From Bacilli bacterium (GTDB lineage Bacteria; Bacillota_I; Bacilli_A; RF39; UBA660): a DNA stretch of 64,000 bases. The DNA is taken from positions 124,001 to 188,000 of the forward strand of contig CAADWX010000011.1 in assembly GCA_900752905.1 (NCBI GenBank), read 5' to 3'. Shown here in pieces: positions 54,008 through 63,301 of this stretch. The stretch's first letter is position 1, and each line of letters starts with the position of its first letter. Under the pieces are notes generated by a model. It saw only the letters and a list, made by a program, of their open reading frames with translations. It had not been told where the DNA came from and made no database searches. Made by a program: the position numbers and the translations under genes.

Positions 54008-54265
54008 ATGAACGAAGTTATAAAAATTGTAAATTCTGATGGAAATGAAATGGAAGTTAATGTAATAATGAGTTTTGAAGTTGAAGAGACTGGAAAACAA
54101 TATATTATTTATAAAAAAACAGATGAAGAAGAAAATATGGATACAATTTATGCTTCTTTATTGCAAGAAAATAATGGAGAATATACTTTGACTGATATGA
54201 CAGACGAAGAATGGACTTTTGTTAAATCTGTAATGGGTAGTGTAGTAAATAGTAAGGAGGATTAG
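54008..54265 (+). CDS. DUF1292 family protein (YrzB-like)
   Basis: 85 residues. MSFEVEETGKQYIIYKKTDE and the run YASLLQENNGEYTLTDMTDE, WTFV are typical of DUF1292, an acidic Firmicute family of unknown role. Start ATG 54008 behind AGAGGG; an earlier ATG at 54002 is too close to that site. Confidence 0.8.
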   Translation: MNEVIKIVNSDGNEMEVNVIMSFEVEETGKQYIIYKKTDEEENMDTIYASLLQENNGEYTLTDMTDEEWTFVKSVMGSVVNSKED

Positions 54266-54266
54266 C

Positions 54267-55775
54267 ATGAATAATACTGAAAATAAGACAACTGTAATGG
54301 GAAAAACAATAATATTTAAAAGCGTTCCAAGCAAACTTAAAGCGCTTGGATCAAGAATTGCATCTATATCTAAAAATGCTACTAGAAAAATGTCTAATTG
54401 GTATGCTACTCATATTTCTGATAGAAAATTTGATAGTATGAGTATTGAAAATCAAAAAAAAGTATTGGAAAAATTCAAAAATTATAATGAAAATAAATTA
54501 GATAATTATGCTAATGATGAAGCTGAATCAAAGTTAAAAAAACAATTTGAATATCAAAAAAATACTGATGAATATAATGCTAATGTAAATAGAATTAATG
54601 GAATGCAAAATAAAATAGACACTACTGATATGGAAGAAAATAAAATTAAAGAATTAGAATCAAAAATTTCAGAATTACAAAAACGTAATGACGATATTGT
54701 CAAAGAAGCAGAAGCCCAAAAAGAAGAAATTAAATCAAAAATTATTGAAGATAATAAATCGAGATACGATGAATTATTTTCTAAGCATGAAAATAAAATT
54801 GCTGATGAAGAGTATATTGATGCTGATGATGATTTAAGTGAAAATGTTTCTGATGATATAAATATTGATAGACTAAATAAAAAAATTGATGAGTTAGCTG
54901 AAAATACTGTAAGGCAAGCAAAAAAAGAAATTAAATCAAATGATAATAAAAAGAATGCTGCAAATATGTTAAATTTATCAAATGTAGATGAAATAGAGAA
55001 AAGCATTGGTATTAGAATAACTGATAAAACAGAAGAAATTTCATCTAAATTAGGAGGTATTTATTCTAAAAACTTAGACGTATTGCTTGCTAATTTTAAG
55101 AAAGAAATGGAAAAAAGTTTTAATTCGATTTTAGAGGCTGCTATAAAAATAGAAATGAAAGAAAATAATAAACTTTTAAAAGTAGCAAGTGATAAAATTA
55201 CAGATTTATCAAGTAAAAATGCAGAATTAACTAAAAAATTAACTGAAGTAAGTACAAATTTTGAAAATGGTATCAATAAAAATAATTCTCTTATTCATGA
55301 GAAAAAACAACTTGAAGAGGAAAATACATTATTAGTTCAGCAAAAAGAAAATTTATCTAGTGAAAAAGAAAAAATTGAGTTAGCATTAGAACAAGAAAAA
55401 AAGCAAAATGCTGATTATAAGACTGAAATTAATATGTTAAAATCAAAAATTCAGAGTATAGAATCTAATAATAGTATTGAAATTGAAAAAACTCGTGATA
55501 ATTATGAAAAAGTGATTAAACAATTAAAAGATAAAATTAAATATAGTGCTAGTATTTTAAGTGATAATGATTACTCAAATGATAAGGAAAAAGTAGTAAA
55601 ATCGGATACAAAAAATAAAATTGATCGTTTGAATGAGACAAAACAAGTTATTTCTGATTTGTCTAAAACTTATGTAGATGCACCAAGTTATAGCGATGAA
55701 TTTGATTTATCTCAATTTGATTTATCTAATTTATTTGATAATAGTACTGAAGTTGCTTCTTCTAAAAGAAAATAA
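54267..55775 (+). CDS. Long coiled-coil protein (502 aa)
   Basis: No family recognised. A basic N-terminal 50 residues (KSVPSKLKALGSRIASISKN) is followed by mostly predicted coiled coil with heptads, especially 110-160 and 310-440 (ENTLLVQQKENLSSEKEKIE). The C-terminus has the short repeat FDLSQFDLSNLFD. No signal or membrane helix. It begins 1 nt after the DUF1292 stop, AAGGAGG site. A structural or scaffold role is a guess. Confidence 0.6.
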   Translation: MNNTENKTTVMGKTIIFKSVPSKLKALGSRIASISKNATRKMSNWYATHISDRKFDSMSIENQKKVLEKFKNYNENKLDNYANDEAESKLKKQFEYQKNTDEYNANVNRINGMQNKIDTTDMEENKIKELESKISELQKRNDDIVKEAEAQKEEIKSKIIEDNKSRYDELFSKHENKIADEEYIDADDDLSENVSDDINIDRLNKKIDELAENTVRQAKKEIKSNDNKKNAANMLNLSNVDEIEKSIGIRITDKTEEISSKLGGIYSKNLDVLLANFKKEMEKSFNSILEAAIKIEMKENNKLLKVASDKITDLSSKNAELTKKLTEVSTNFENGINKNNSLIHEKKQLEEENTLLVQQKENLSSEKEKIELALEQEKKQNADYKTEINMLKSKIQSIESNNSIEIEKTRDNYEKVIKQLKDKIKYSASILSDNDYSNDKEKVVKSDTKNKIDRLNETKQVISDLSKTYVDAPSYSDEFDLSQFDLSNLFDNSTEVASSKRK

Positions 55776-55799
55776 GCATATGTAATATGCTTTTTTTTG
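55774..55799 (+). terminator. Terminator after the coiled-coil gene
   Basis: AAGCATA, loop TGTAA, TATGCTT, then a T run. Confidence 0.85.
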
Positions 55800-55847
55800 T
55801 TGAATTTATCTGTTTTAAAGAGTATAATTTTTTTAGGATGTGATTAC

Positions 55848-56075
55848 ATGATATATATATGGATTGCAATAGTTTTGTTCTTAGCTTTACTTGAAATAAT
55901 GACCTCTAAACTTATTTCTATTTGGTTTTCAATTAGTGGCATTTTTGTTATTATTTCATCATTTTTTATTGATAATTATATTATAAGATTATTTATATTT
56001 TTATTAGGGGGTTTAATTCTTTTAACAATTTTTAGACCGTTATTACTAAAAAATAGAGGTGAAAAAAATGGATAA
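55848..56075 (+). CDS. Short NfeD-like membrane protein
   Basis: 75 residues with two to three helices (IWIAIVLFLALLEIMTSKLI, then WFSISGIFVIISSFF and LFIFLLGGLILL), ending RPLLLKNRG. This matches the membrane part of NfeD proteins but lacks the soluble OB-fold domain. It overlaps the next gene by 8 nt. Start at 55848 follows AGGATGTG. Confidence 0.6.
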   Translation: MIYIWIAIVLFLALLEIMTSKLISIWFSISGIFVIISSFFIDNYIIRLFIFLLGGLILLTIFRPLLLKNRGEKNG

Positions 56076-56514
56076 ATATATGAAAATTGCAATGGGAGAA
56101 GCAAGATGTGGATTGAATAATCATGATGGTGGACCATTTGGAACTGTAATTGTAAAAGATGGTAAGATTATTTCTCGTTCTCATAATACAGTTCTTAAAA
56201 GTTGTGATCCTACTGCTCATGGTGAGGTTAATGCAATAAGAGAAGCTTCAAAAATACTTAAAACACATGATTTATCTGGATGTGTTTTATATACTACTGC
56301 GCAACCTTGCCCTATGTGTTTAAGTGCTATTATATGGTCTAATATAAAAGATGTTTATTATGGCTCTGATTTTAAGCATACAGCTTTAATTGGTTTTAGA
56401 GATGAAGATATTTATGACTATATAAAGGGTAAAAATAATATGCTTAATCTTAAACAAATTGATTCTCTTGAATGTGATAAGTTACAAGATGAATATGATG
56501 ATAAAATATATTAA
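56068..56514 (+). CDS. Guanine deaminase-like nucleoside/base deaminase
   Basis: 148 residues, cytidine-deaminase fold. Zinc and proton-shuttle residues: AHGEVNAIREA and TTAQPCPMCLSAI. The C-terminal GFRDEDIYDYIKGK is like Bacillus guanine deaminase (GuaD), which turns guanine into xanthine. TadA lacks that tail. Start ATG 56068 behind AGAGGTG. Confidence 0.82.
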   Translation: MDKYMKIAMGEARCGLNNHDGGPFGTVIVKDGKIISRSHNTVLKSCDPTAHGEVNAIREASKILKTHDLSGCVLYTTAQPCPMCLSAIIWSNIKDVYYGSDFKHTALIGFRDEDIYDYIKGKNNMLNLKQIDSLECDKLQDEYDDKIY

Positions 56515-56538
56515 AAGACTTTGAGTCTTTTTTTTTAA
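56513..56538. terminator. Bidirectional terminator between convergent genes
   Basis: AAAAGACT, loop TTG, AGTCTTTT, then T run; it reaches the stop of the Crp/Fnr gene. Confidence 0.8.
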
Positions 56539-57155
56539 TACTTATTTATGGTTATTTTTTTACCAATTATTTCTATAAATCCTTCTTCTTTTAAATGTTT
56601 TATTTCTCTTGTCATAGCACTTCTATCTACAGATAAGAAATCTGCTAGATGTGTATAAGATATATTTAAATAAAAATGGGTTGATGCTTTTTTATTACAT
56701 TCGTTTTCAAAATATTTCATTATTTTTTCTCTTGTGGTTCTTTTTGTGAGTATTTCTATTCTATTGTTTAAGTCTGTTATTTTTTTATTTAGAAACATCA
56801 TCATGTTATATATTAATTTATCTGAATGGTTTTCTTTTTTAATACATTTATCTAAGATTGTGTTTATATTAAAATATATTATTTCACTTTCTGATGTTGT
56901 TATTACTGATGAATATTCTGTACTTGCTGAAAATAAACTTCCAAATATTTCGTTTTCTTTTAGTGAATCTAATATAGTTATATTTCCGTTTAAATCATAT
57001 TTTAATAGGTCACAACTTCCTCTTGATATTAGTCCTATTTCATTTGTATTTGAAATGTTTGACATAACTGTTGTTCCTTTTCTAAAAGTCATTTTTCTTC
57101 CATCTAGTTTATTTATAATTTTTTTTATATCTTGCTCATTGATATTTTCAAACAT
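56535..57155 (-). CDS. Crp/Fnr family regulator
   Basis: 206 residues: cyclic-nucleotide-binding-like sensor (about 15-110; IGLISRGSCDLLKYDLNGNI and LKENEIFGSLFS), dimer helix, and helix-turn-helix (YTHLADFLSVDRSAMTREIKHLKEEGFI). No N-terminal cysteine cluster for an Fe-S centre is seen. It is divergent from nrdD-nrdG across a perfect palindrome that overlaps its own -35 box, so it probably represses itself and controls anaerobic ribonucleotide reduction. Start at 57155 behind AGAGGTG. Confidence 0.85.
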   Translation of the reverse strand: MFENINEQDIKKIINKLDGRKMTFRKGTTVMSNISNTNEIGLISRGSCDLLKYDLNGNITILDSLKENEIFGSLFSASTEYSSVITTSESEIIYFNINTILDKCIKKENHSDKLIYNMMMFLNKKITDLNNRIEILTKRTTREKIMKYFENECNKKASTHFYLNISYTHLADFLSVDRSAMTREIKHLKEEGFIEIIGKKITINKY

Positions 57156-57190
57156 ATTTACACCTCTTTTGTAAACTATTTTTACTAATT

Positions 57191-57223
57191 TAATTATATT
57201 CTTGTTTTGTTGCAATTGCAACA
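57191..57223. promoter_or_regulatory. Palindromic operator between the Crp/Fnr gene and nrdDG
   Basis: TGTTGCAATTGCAACA (57208-57223) is a perfect 16-bp palindrome. On the minus strand, TTGCAA of this site sits 17 nt from a TATAAT (about 57191-57199), forming the regulator's own promoter. Confidence 0.8.
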
Positions 57224-57280
57224 GTAATTTAAAATAAATAGTGCTAAACTTTAATCGTAAGATAATAGGAGTGAGATTAA

Positions 57281-59401
57281 ATGAAGATAATAAAACGTGA
57301 TGGAAAAATAGTTGATTATGATAGAAATAAAATAGAAGTAGCTATCGATAAAGCAAATGGTCAAGTACCAGAAGAAGAAAGAGTTAGTAAGACTCAAGTT
57401 AAAAATATTATAAATTATATAGAATCTTTGAATAAAAAAAGAATGCTAGTTGAAGATATTCAAGATATTATTGAAACTAAATTAATGTCTATAGGAAAAT
57501 ATGAACTTGCTAAGGAGTACATTGTATATCGTTATACTAGAGCATTAGTTAGAAAAGCTAATACGACAGATGATTCAATTTTGAATTTAATTAAATGCAA
57601 TAATAAAGATGTTATGGAAGAAAATTCTAACAAGAATGCATTTGTAGCTTCTACTCAAAGAGATTTAATAGCAGGAGAAGTATCTAAAGATTTATCTAAA
57701 AGAATTTTGCTTCCTGAAAAAATTTCAAAGGCGCATGAAGAAGGTATATTACATTTTCATGATATGGATTATTTTTTACAACCAATATTTAATTGTTGTT
57801 TAATTAATATTGGGGATATGCTTGATAATGGTACAGTTATGAATGGCAAGAAAATAGAATCTCCAAAGGGATTTCAAGTTGCTTGTACTGTTACAACTCA
57901 GATTATTGCATCTGTTGCGTCTAGTCAATATGGAGGTCAATCTGTAGAAATTAGACATCTTGGTAAATATTTAAGGAAAAGTAAAGAAAAATTTGAAAGA
58001 CAAATTGAAAATGTTAAGGGATTAACAAAAAAACAAAAGGAAGAAATAGTAAATATAAGACTTAAAAATGAACTTTCTAGTGGTGTACAAACTATTCAGT
58101 ATCAAATTAATACTTTAATGACTACTAATGGTCAATCACCTTTTGTTACGCTTTTCTTGAATTTGAAAGAGGATGATCCTTATATTGAAGAAAATGCTAT
58201 GATAATTCAAGAAATATTGGAACAAAGAATTCAAGGAATAAAGAATGAAAAAGGTGTTTATGTTACTCCTGCTTTTCCAAAGCTTGTATATGTTTTAGAT
58301 GAACATAATGCATTAAAGGGTGGTAAGTATGATTATTTAACTGAACTTGCTATTAAATGTTCTACTAAAAGAATGTATCCTGATTATATTTCTGCAAAAC
58401 AAATGAGAGAAAACTATGAAGGAAATGTATTTAGCCCTATGGGATGTAGAAGTTTCTTATCTCCTTGGAAAGATGAAAATGGAAATTATAAATTTGAAGG
58501 AAGATTTAATCAAGGTGTAGTTAGTATTAATTTACCTCAAATTGGTATAATAGCTGATGGTGATGAAGAGGTATTTTGGAAATTATTTGATGAGAGACTT
58601 GATTTATGTTTTGAAGCTTTGATGTGTCGTCATCGTGCTTTATTAGGTACTTTATCAGATGTATCACCAATACATTGGCAATATGGCGCTATAGCTCGTC
58701 TTGAAAAAGGTGAAAAGATAGATAAATTCTTAAAAGGTGGATATTCAACTATTTCACTTGGATATATTGGGTTATATGAACTAACTAAATTAATGAAAGG
58801 CGTATCACACACTCAAAAAGAAGGAGAAGAATTCGCACTTCGTGTTATGAATCATTTAAGAGAAACTTGTGATAAATGGAAAAAGGAAACTGGTATAGGA
58901 TTTGGATTATATGGTACTCCTGCAGAATCATTATGTTATAGATTTGCACGTATTGATAAAGAAAGATTTGGTACTATTAAAGATGTAACTGATAAAGGTT
59001 TCTATACTAATTCATATCATGTTGATGTACGTGAAAAAATTGATGCATTTTCTAAATTAAAATTTGAATCTCAATTTCAAAAAATTTCAAATGGTGGATG
59101 TATTTCTTATGTTGAAATTCCTAATATGAGTCATAATTTAGAAGCTATGCGTGAATTAGTTAAATATATATATGAAAATTTACAATATGCTGAATTTAAT
59201 ACAAAATCTGATTATTGCCAGGTATGTGGATATACTGGTGAAATAAAGATAAATGATAATCTAGAATGGGAATGTCCAGAATGTGGTAATAAAGATAAAA
59301 ATAAAATGAATGTTACTAGAAGAACTTGTGGTTATTTAGGTGAAAATTTCTGGAATGAAGGTAAAACAAAAGAGATAAAGGCTAGGGCATTACATCTATG
59401 A
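57281..59401 (+). CDS. nrdD: Anaerobic ribonucleoside-triphosphate reductase
   Basis: Makes dNTPs without oxygen through a glycyl radical. 706 residues. The ATP-cone is at 1-95 (IKRDGKIVDYDRNKIEVAI), then the barrel. The zinc site is CQVCGY plus CPECGNKD, and the radical glycine lies in RRTCGYLGENFW (about Gly684). AGGAGTG site. Operon with nrdG (ATGA overlap) and dut. Confidence 0.97.
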   Translation: MKIIKRDGKIVDYDRNKIEVAIDKANGQVPEEERVSKTQVKNIINYIESLNKKRMLVEDIQDIIETKLMSIGKYELAKEYIVYRYTRALVRKANTTDDSILNLIKCNNKDVMEENSNKNAFVASTQRDLIAGEVSKDLSKRILLPEKISKAHEEGILHFHDMDYFLQPIFNCCLINIGDMLDNGTVMNGKKIESPKGFQVACTVTTQIIASVASSQYGGQSVEIRHLGKYLRKSKEKFERQIENVKGLTKKQKEEIVNIRLKNELSSGVQTIQYQINTLMTTNGQSPFVTLFLNLKEDDPYIEENAMIIQEILEQRIQGIKNEKGVYVTPAFPKLVYVLDEHNALKGGKYDYLTELAIKCSTKRMYPDYISAKQMRENYEGNVFSPMGCRSFLSPWKDENGNYKFEGRFNQGVVSINLPQIGIIADGDEEVFWKLFDERLDLCFEALMCRHRALLGTLSDVSPIHWQYGAIARLEKGEKIDKFLKGGYSTISLGYIGLYELTKLMKGVSHTQKEGEEFALRVMNHLRETCDKWKKETGIGFGLYGTPAESLCYRFARIDKERFGTIKDVTDKGFYTNSYHVDVREKIDAFSKLKFESQFQKISNGGCISYVEIPNMSHNLEAMRELVKYIYENLQYAEFNTKSDYCQVCGYTGEIKINDNLEWECPECGNKDKNKMNVTRRTCGYLGENFWNEGKTKEIKARALHL

Positions 59402-59952
59402 GATACATGGAAATAAAAAAATATGATATATCAAATGGTCCAGGAGTAAGGGTATCTGTCTTTGCTTCTGGATGTCACCATCATTGTGAGGGATGTTTTA
59501 ATAGTATAGCTTGGGATTTTAAATCGGGTAAAGAGTTTACTCAAGAAGTTTTTAATGAAGTGCTTGATGCTCTTAATCATGAATATATTACAGGGCTTAG
59601 TTTACTTGGTGGTGAACCTTTTGAACTTGTTAATGTAAAAGGTTTTTTACCTCTTGTTAAAAAAGTTAAAGAATTATATCCTAATAAAACTATTTGGGCA
59701 TACACAGGTTATTTATTTGATAAAGAAATATTGGATGATATTTGTAAAAAGAGTAAGGAGATGGAAGAGTTTGTTAAATATTTAGATATTGTTGTTGATG
59801 GAAAATTTGTATCGTCTTTAAAGCAATCAAATTTAATATTTAAAGGATCTTCTAATCAAAGAATTATTGATGTTAAAGAAACATTAAAACAAGGTAAAAT
59901 TATTTTAGATGAATTAAACGATAAGAGGTTAGATTATGGTAAACAAGATTAA
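59398..59952 (+). CDS. nrdG: NrdD-activating radical SAM enzyme
   Basis: 184 residues. CHHHCEGCFN is the CxxxCxxC cluster motif; GPGVRVSVFASGC, LSLLGGEPFEL and TIWAYTGYLFD are also typical. It creates the glycyl radical on NrdD. The start overlaps the nrdD stop (ATGA). Confidence 0.96.
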   Translation: MRYMEIKKYDISNGPGVRVSVFASGCHHHCEGCFNSIAWDFKSGKEFTQEVFNEVLDALNHEYITGLSLLGGEPFELVNVKGFLPLVKKVKELYPNKTIWAYTGYLFDKEILDDICKKSKEMEEFVKYLDIVVDGKFVSSLKQSNLIFKGSSNQRIIDVKETLKQGKIILDELNDKRLDYGKQD

Positions 59953-60379
59953 TATAATTAAATTTGATGATAGAGCTATTTTGCCAACATATGGTACAGA
60001 ATTTGCTGCAGGTGCTGATTTGTACGCTGTACTTGATAATACTATTTCTATAAATCCAGGTGAAACTGTATTTATTGGAACTGGTTTAGGGATGGAAATA
60101 CCAGAGGGTTATGCTGGGTTTATATATGCAAGAAGTGGTCTTTCTACAAAAAAAGGACTTGCTCCAGCTAATAAAGTTGGTGTAATAGATGCTGATTATA
60201 GAGGAGAAATAAAAGTAGCGCTTTATAATCAATCAAATGAGTTAAGAACTATAGAACCAGGTGAAAGAATTGCTCAAATTGTTATAGCTCCATTTCTTAA
60301 ATGTGAATTTAATTTGACAAATAAATTAAATGAAACAGAACGTGGTAATGGTGGATTTGGATCAACCGGTTTAAAATAA
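59936..60379 (+). CDS. dut: dUTPase
   Basis: 147 residues, trimeric dUTP pyrophosphatase. The five motifs are seen: AGADLYA, ARSGLSTKKG, KVGVIDADYRGEI, PGERIAQIVI and RGNGGFGSTG. It overlaps nrdG by 17 nt. Grouping with NrdDG joins dNTP supply with dUTP removal. Confidence 0.96.
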   Translation: MVNKINIIKFDDRAILPTYGTEFAAGADLYAVLDNTISINPGETVFIGTGLGMEIPEGYAGFIYARSGLSTKKGLAPANKVGVIDADYRGEIKVALYNQSNELRTIEPGERIAQIVIAPFLKCEFNLTNKLNETERGNGGFGSTGLK

Positions 60380-60420
60380 TGTTAGGAAATTGAAATTTAA
60401 CAGTAATGGGTTAAAAATAC

Positions 60421-60454
60421 AAAGGTCAAAATTATTAAATTTATGACTTTTTTT
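60421..60454 (+). terminator. Terminator of the nrdDG-dut operon
   Basis: AAAGGTCA pairs with TGACTTT (one bulge) across a 15-nt A/T loop, followed by T. The rest of the 270-nt gap up to 60648 is A/T-rich and shows only a TATAAT-like box near 60600. Confidence 0.5.
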
Positions 60455-60648
60455 AATTGAAATTAATCTATATTAACTATATAAATTTAATAGAGTTTAT
60501 TAAAAAATTAAGTAAATATGTTGTATTTTTAAGAATTTAAAATTATCATAAGAAAAATTAATTATAAAAAATATTAATAGAAGATTACAATATTTATGGT
60601 ATAATGTTGTTAGTTATAATAATTGTAAATTGTTGAGGAATTTAAAAT

Positions 60649-61818
60649 ATGAAATTAAACGAAGAAATAAATAGATTAGATTATAAATATCAATTTGTTA
60701 AAAATAATAGATATTGGAATTATGATAAAGAATATGAATTATTATTAGATAATAAAAAAATAAAAATTTCAGAAAGTGATATTTTGTTGAGGATATCTTA
60801 TGATATTTCAAATAAAGTGTATCTAAATTCAGTTAAAAGAAATGATATGGCTGATTACGAAATCCCAAATATTGATATTGAACAAATGAAAAAAATTGTT
60901 ATAAGTTTTTTTATGAGTATAAATCCAAATTTAAGTAATAAAATATCATTCATTTTAGCAAATACTAAATTTATTAGATATGATAATAATATTTCTAATA
61001 GTAAGCAGAGATCTGTATCTAATGGCGACGGAATAAAATTATATTACAAAAATGATTTGAATTCTTTAGTTACTTTAGCACATGAAGTTAGTCATCGTAT
61101 TTCAAATTTAGATGATAATCTTGAGATTAATAATAAAAACAAAGTCACATCATTTGCTGAAATTGAATCAGAATTAACAGAAGATTTATTTTTAGATTAT
61201 TTGAAAGAAAACAATTTACAAATTAAAGATAAGAACTTGAGTGGTTCCGTCAGGCCTCTAAATAATAATGATGTTAATGATATCAAATATAATAAATATA
61301 AATCTGCTATTTTTATGGCATATAGATCAATTGATGAATTAGAGTTTAAAAAGATAGCTAAAAATAGTAAAATATATAGTATTGATAATAAACTTATTAA
61401 TGAGTTATCTAATAATTTGAATTTAGAAAAAGAAGAGATTATTTCTAGAATAGACAAGTTTATTAGTCAATATTATCCTGATGATGAAGAACATAATTAT
61501 TTAGGTGTAAAAGATTATGATTTAAAAAATGGTAAACAATTATCTAATGAGTGTAGATTTATTTATGCGTATTGTTTTGTTGAAAAATTTAATAATATGA
61601 ATTTGGATTATAGTCAAAAATGCAATTTTTATAAAAATTATTTAGATAATGCAAAAAATATGTCATTTCAGAAAGTTTTAGAATTATTTAATGTGAATTT
61701 ATTTAGATTAGATGGTTTTACTAATGAATTTATAAATAAATTTAATGAGTTATCAAATAAAAATTATTTACAAAGTTATATAAGTCAATTAAATATTGAA
61801 ACAGAAAAAACAAAATAA
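60649..61818 (+). CDS. Cytoplasmic zincin metallopeptidase-like protein
   Basis: 389 residues. The motif VTLAHEVSHRIS gives HExxH near residue 145, and SFAEIESELTEDLFLDYL about 25 residues later could supply the third ligand, as in M3-type oligopeptidases. No signal peptide. Outside this core I recognise nothing. It has a weak ribosome site (TTGAGGAA), a monocistronic layout and Asn/Lys-rich codons. Confidence 0.6.
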   Translation: MKLNEEINRLDYKYQFVKNNRYWNYDKEYELLLDNKKIKISESDILLRISYDISNKVYLNSVKRNDMADYEIPNIDIEQMKKIVISFFMSINPNLSNKISFILANTKFIRYDNNISNSKQRSVSNGDGIKLYYKNDLNSLVTLAHEVSHRISNLDDNLEINNKNKVTSFAEIESELTEDLFLDYLKENNLQIKDKNLSGSVRPLNNNDVNDIKYNKYKSAIFMAYRSIDELEFKKIAKNSKIYSIDNKLINELSNNLNLEKEEIISRIDKFISQYYPDDEEHNYLGVKDYDLKNGKQLSNECRFIYAYCFVEKFNNMNLDYSQKCNFYKNYLDNAKNMSFQKVLELFNVNLFRLDGFTNEFINKFNELSNKNYLQSYISQLNIETEKTK

Positions 61819-61940
61819 ATTAATCGTTATGAAAGTTAAAACATACAGAATGATTTATTTTGTTTTTTGTTGATAAAATATTGGAGGATAAAAAAGTAAC
61901 TGTTTGTAATTTATATATAAAAATTAATTAATAATGCCCC

Positions 61941-61965
61941 AAAAATGGATATTCCATTTTTTTTT
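61941..61965 (+). terminator. Terminator before mntP
   Basis: AAAAATGGA, loop TAT, TCCATTTTT, then T run. It lies 49 nt before the mntP start, so it may end the zincin transcript or act as an attenuator. Confidence 0.8.
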
Positions 61966-62013
61966 GTTATAAATAAAAAATTAATTTATATAATTATGTA
62001 TGGAGGATATCTC

Positions 62014-62553
62014 ATGAATGTTTTTGAAATAATATTACTTTCTTTTGGACTTGCTGCAGATGCTTTTGCTACATCAATATGTAAAGGTCTTGAACTTCCT
62101 AGAGTAACTTTTAAACATATGATTATTGTTGGACTTTTTTTTGGTATATTTCAAGGTTTAATGCCTTTGATTGGATATTTTATAGGAGATAGTTTTTCTT
62201 TATATACAGTTAAATTTAATAATCTTATAGCTTTTATTTTGCTTAGTATAATTGGTATTAATATGATACATGAATCATTTTCTAAAGATGAGATATATGA
62301 TAATTCTTTTTCTTTTAAAAATTTATTTGTTTTAGCTTTTGCGACAAGTATTGATGCTTTTACATCTGGAATAACTTTTTCTCTATTAGATATTAATATA
62401 CCTATAGCTATTTTTTTTATAACGATAATTACTTTTATAACATCTGTTTTAGGTGTTAAAATAGGTAGTATTTTTGGTTATAAATATAAATCTAAGGCAG
62501 AATTATTAGGAGGATGTATATTAATTTTATTGGGAATTAAATTATTTGTTTAA
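62014..62553 (+). CDS. mntP: Manganese efflux pump MntP
   Basis: 179 residues, six helices in two three-helix repeats. GLAADAFATSICKGL and ATSIDAFTSGITFSL are the paired Asp-containing signatures of MntP. Start at 62014 follows GGAGG; the upstream frame from 61945 crosses a terminator. I see no yybP-ykoY manganese riboswitch in the leader. Confidence 0.92.
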   Translation: MNVFEIILLSFGLAADAFATSICKGLELPRVTFKHMIIVGLFFGIFQGLMPLIGYFIGDSFSLYTVKFNNLIAFILLSIIGINMIHESFSKDEIYDNSFSFKNLFVLAFATSIDAFTSGITFSLLDINIPIAIFFITIITFITSVLGVKIGSIFGYKYKSKAELLGGCILILLGIKLFV

Positions 62554-62556
62554 AAT

Positions 62557-62584
62557 TAAAGAAATGTATAGTTTCTTTTTTTTC
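62557..62584 (+). terminator. Terminator of mntP
   Basis: AAAGAAA, loop TGTATAG, TTTCTTT, then T. Confidence 0.75.
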
Positions 62585-62727
62585 TTTATGATAAAATTAT
62601 TTTTGGGTTATATTATAACTGTTATAGTAGATCTATTAAGAAATTGTTAAAGAATATTATTGAATAGGGGTCTGCTGATTTGTGATAAATACATTTAATA
62701 AAAAAATTATAAAGGAGATAAATGATT

Positions 62728-63216
62728 ATGGCAAGAATAATACAAGATGAAGAAGAAAGAAATAGGAGAATAGAAACAGTTGGTAATTTGTTTTTATTAA
62801 CTGGATATTCATATAGAAGATTATCAGAATATTTGTCTAAAAACTATTTTAAAATATCATTTGTTACTGTAAAGGATTATTTGGAAAGATATATTAAAAT
62901 GAATCCTGATAAATGTGATGAGATAAATACAATAATTAAAGAAAACACTACAGTTAATTTTAAAAATAATGAAGGTATTAAAAACAGAATATATAAAGAA
63001 GCCGATTTGATTGAAAGTGGTTTTTCTATTCAAGAAATAGCTTCTTCTTTGTTTATATCACCTTCTGTTATTTCAAGAGATATGGCATTAAGGTTATCTG
63101 TATTAGATCCAGAAAGATCTGAAAAAATACTAGAGATATTACGAGAAAATAGTTTTAGTAATTTAAATAATGTTACAAAAAATGAAGATAGTGATGTAAG
63201 AGGAGAAAAGAAATAA
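62728..63216 (+). CDS. SpoIIID-like DNA-binding protein with two helix-turn-helix parts
   Basis: 162 residues. The first half (RIETVGNLFLLTGYSYRRLS, then VTVKDYLERYIKMNP) resembles SpoIIID, the sporulation regulator; the second half repeats the plan (EADLIESGFSIQEIASSLFI, then VISRDMALRLSVLDPE). SpoIIID itself has about 90 residues, so this may be a tandem version. The target is unknown. AAAGGAG is 10 nt before ATG 62728; ATG 62722 is also possible but only 4 nt from it. Confidence 0.65.
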   Translation: MARIIQDEEERNRRIETVGNLFLLTGYSYRRLSEYLSKNYFKISFVTVKDYLERYIKMNPDKCDEINTIIKENTTVNFKNNEGIKNRIYKEADLIESGFSIQEIASSLFISPSVISRDMALRLSVLDPERSEKILEILRENSFSNLNNVTKNEDSDVRGEKK

Positions 63217-63228
63217 TTCTCCTTTTTA
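63201..63228 (+). terminator. Terminator overlapping the SpoIIID-like stop
   Basis: AGGAGAA, 9-nt loop, TTCTCCT, then TTTT. Confidence 0.8.
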
Positions 63229-63284
63229 TTTACACAGTTATAAAAAAATAGTATAATAACAAGTGTTATATAACACGTGTTATT
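63229..63284 (+). promoter_or_regulatory. Promoter with a 30-bp near-palindrome (TetR operator)
   Basis: TTTACA (63229-63234), 17-nt spacer, TATAAT (63252-63257). A 30-bp inverted repeat at 63255-63284, centred on TATA and with arms AATAACAAGTGTTA and TAACACGTGTTATT, overlaps the -10 box and start site. It has a single mismatched pair. Confidence 0.85.
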
Positions 63285-63301
63285 GTTTGGGAGGTGATAT
63301 T

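Noticed and set aside
54554..55006. Long minus-strand frames (for example 54554-55006, 35257-35676, 51620-51814)
   Set aside because: They lie opposite well-supported genes, have biased composition from the opposite strand and lack ribosome sites.
61820..62013. Manganese riboswitch before mntP
   Set aside because: The yybP-ykoY core motifs were not found; only a terminator-like hairpin is present.
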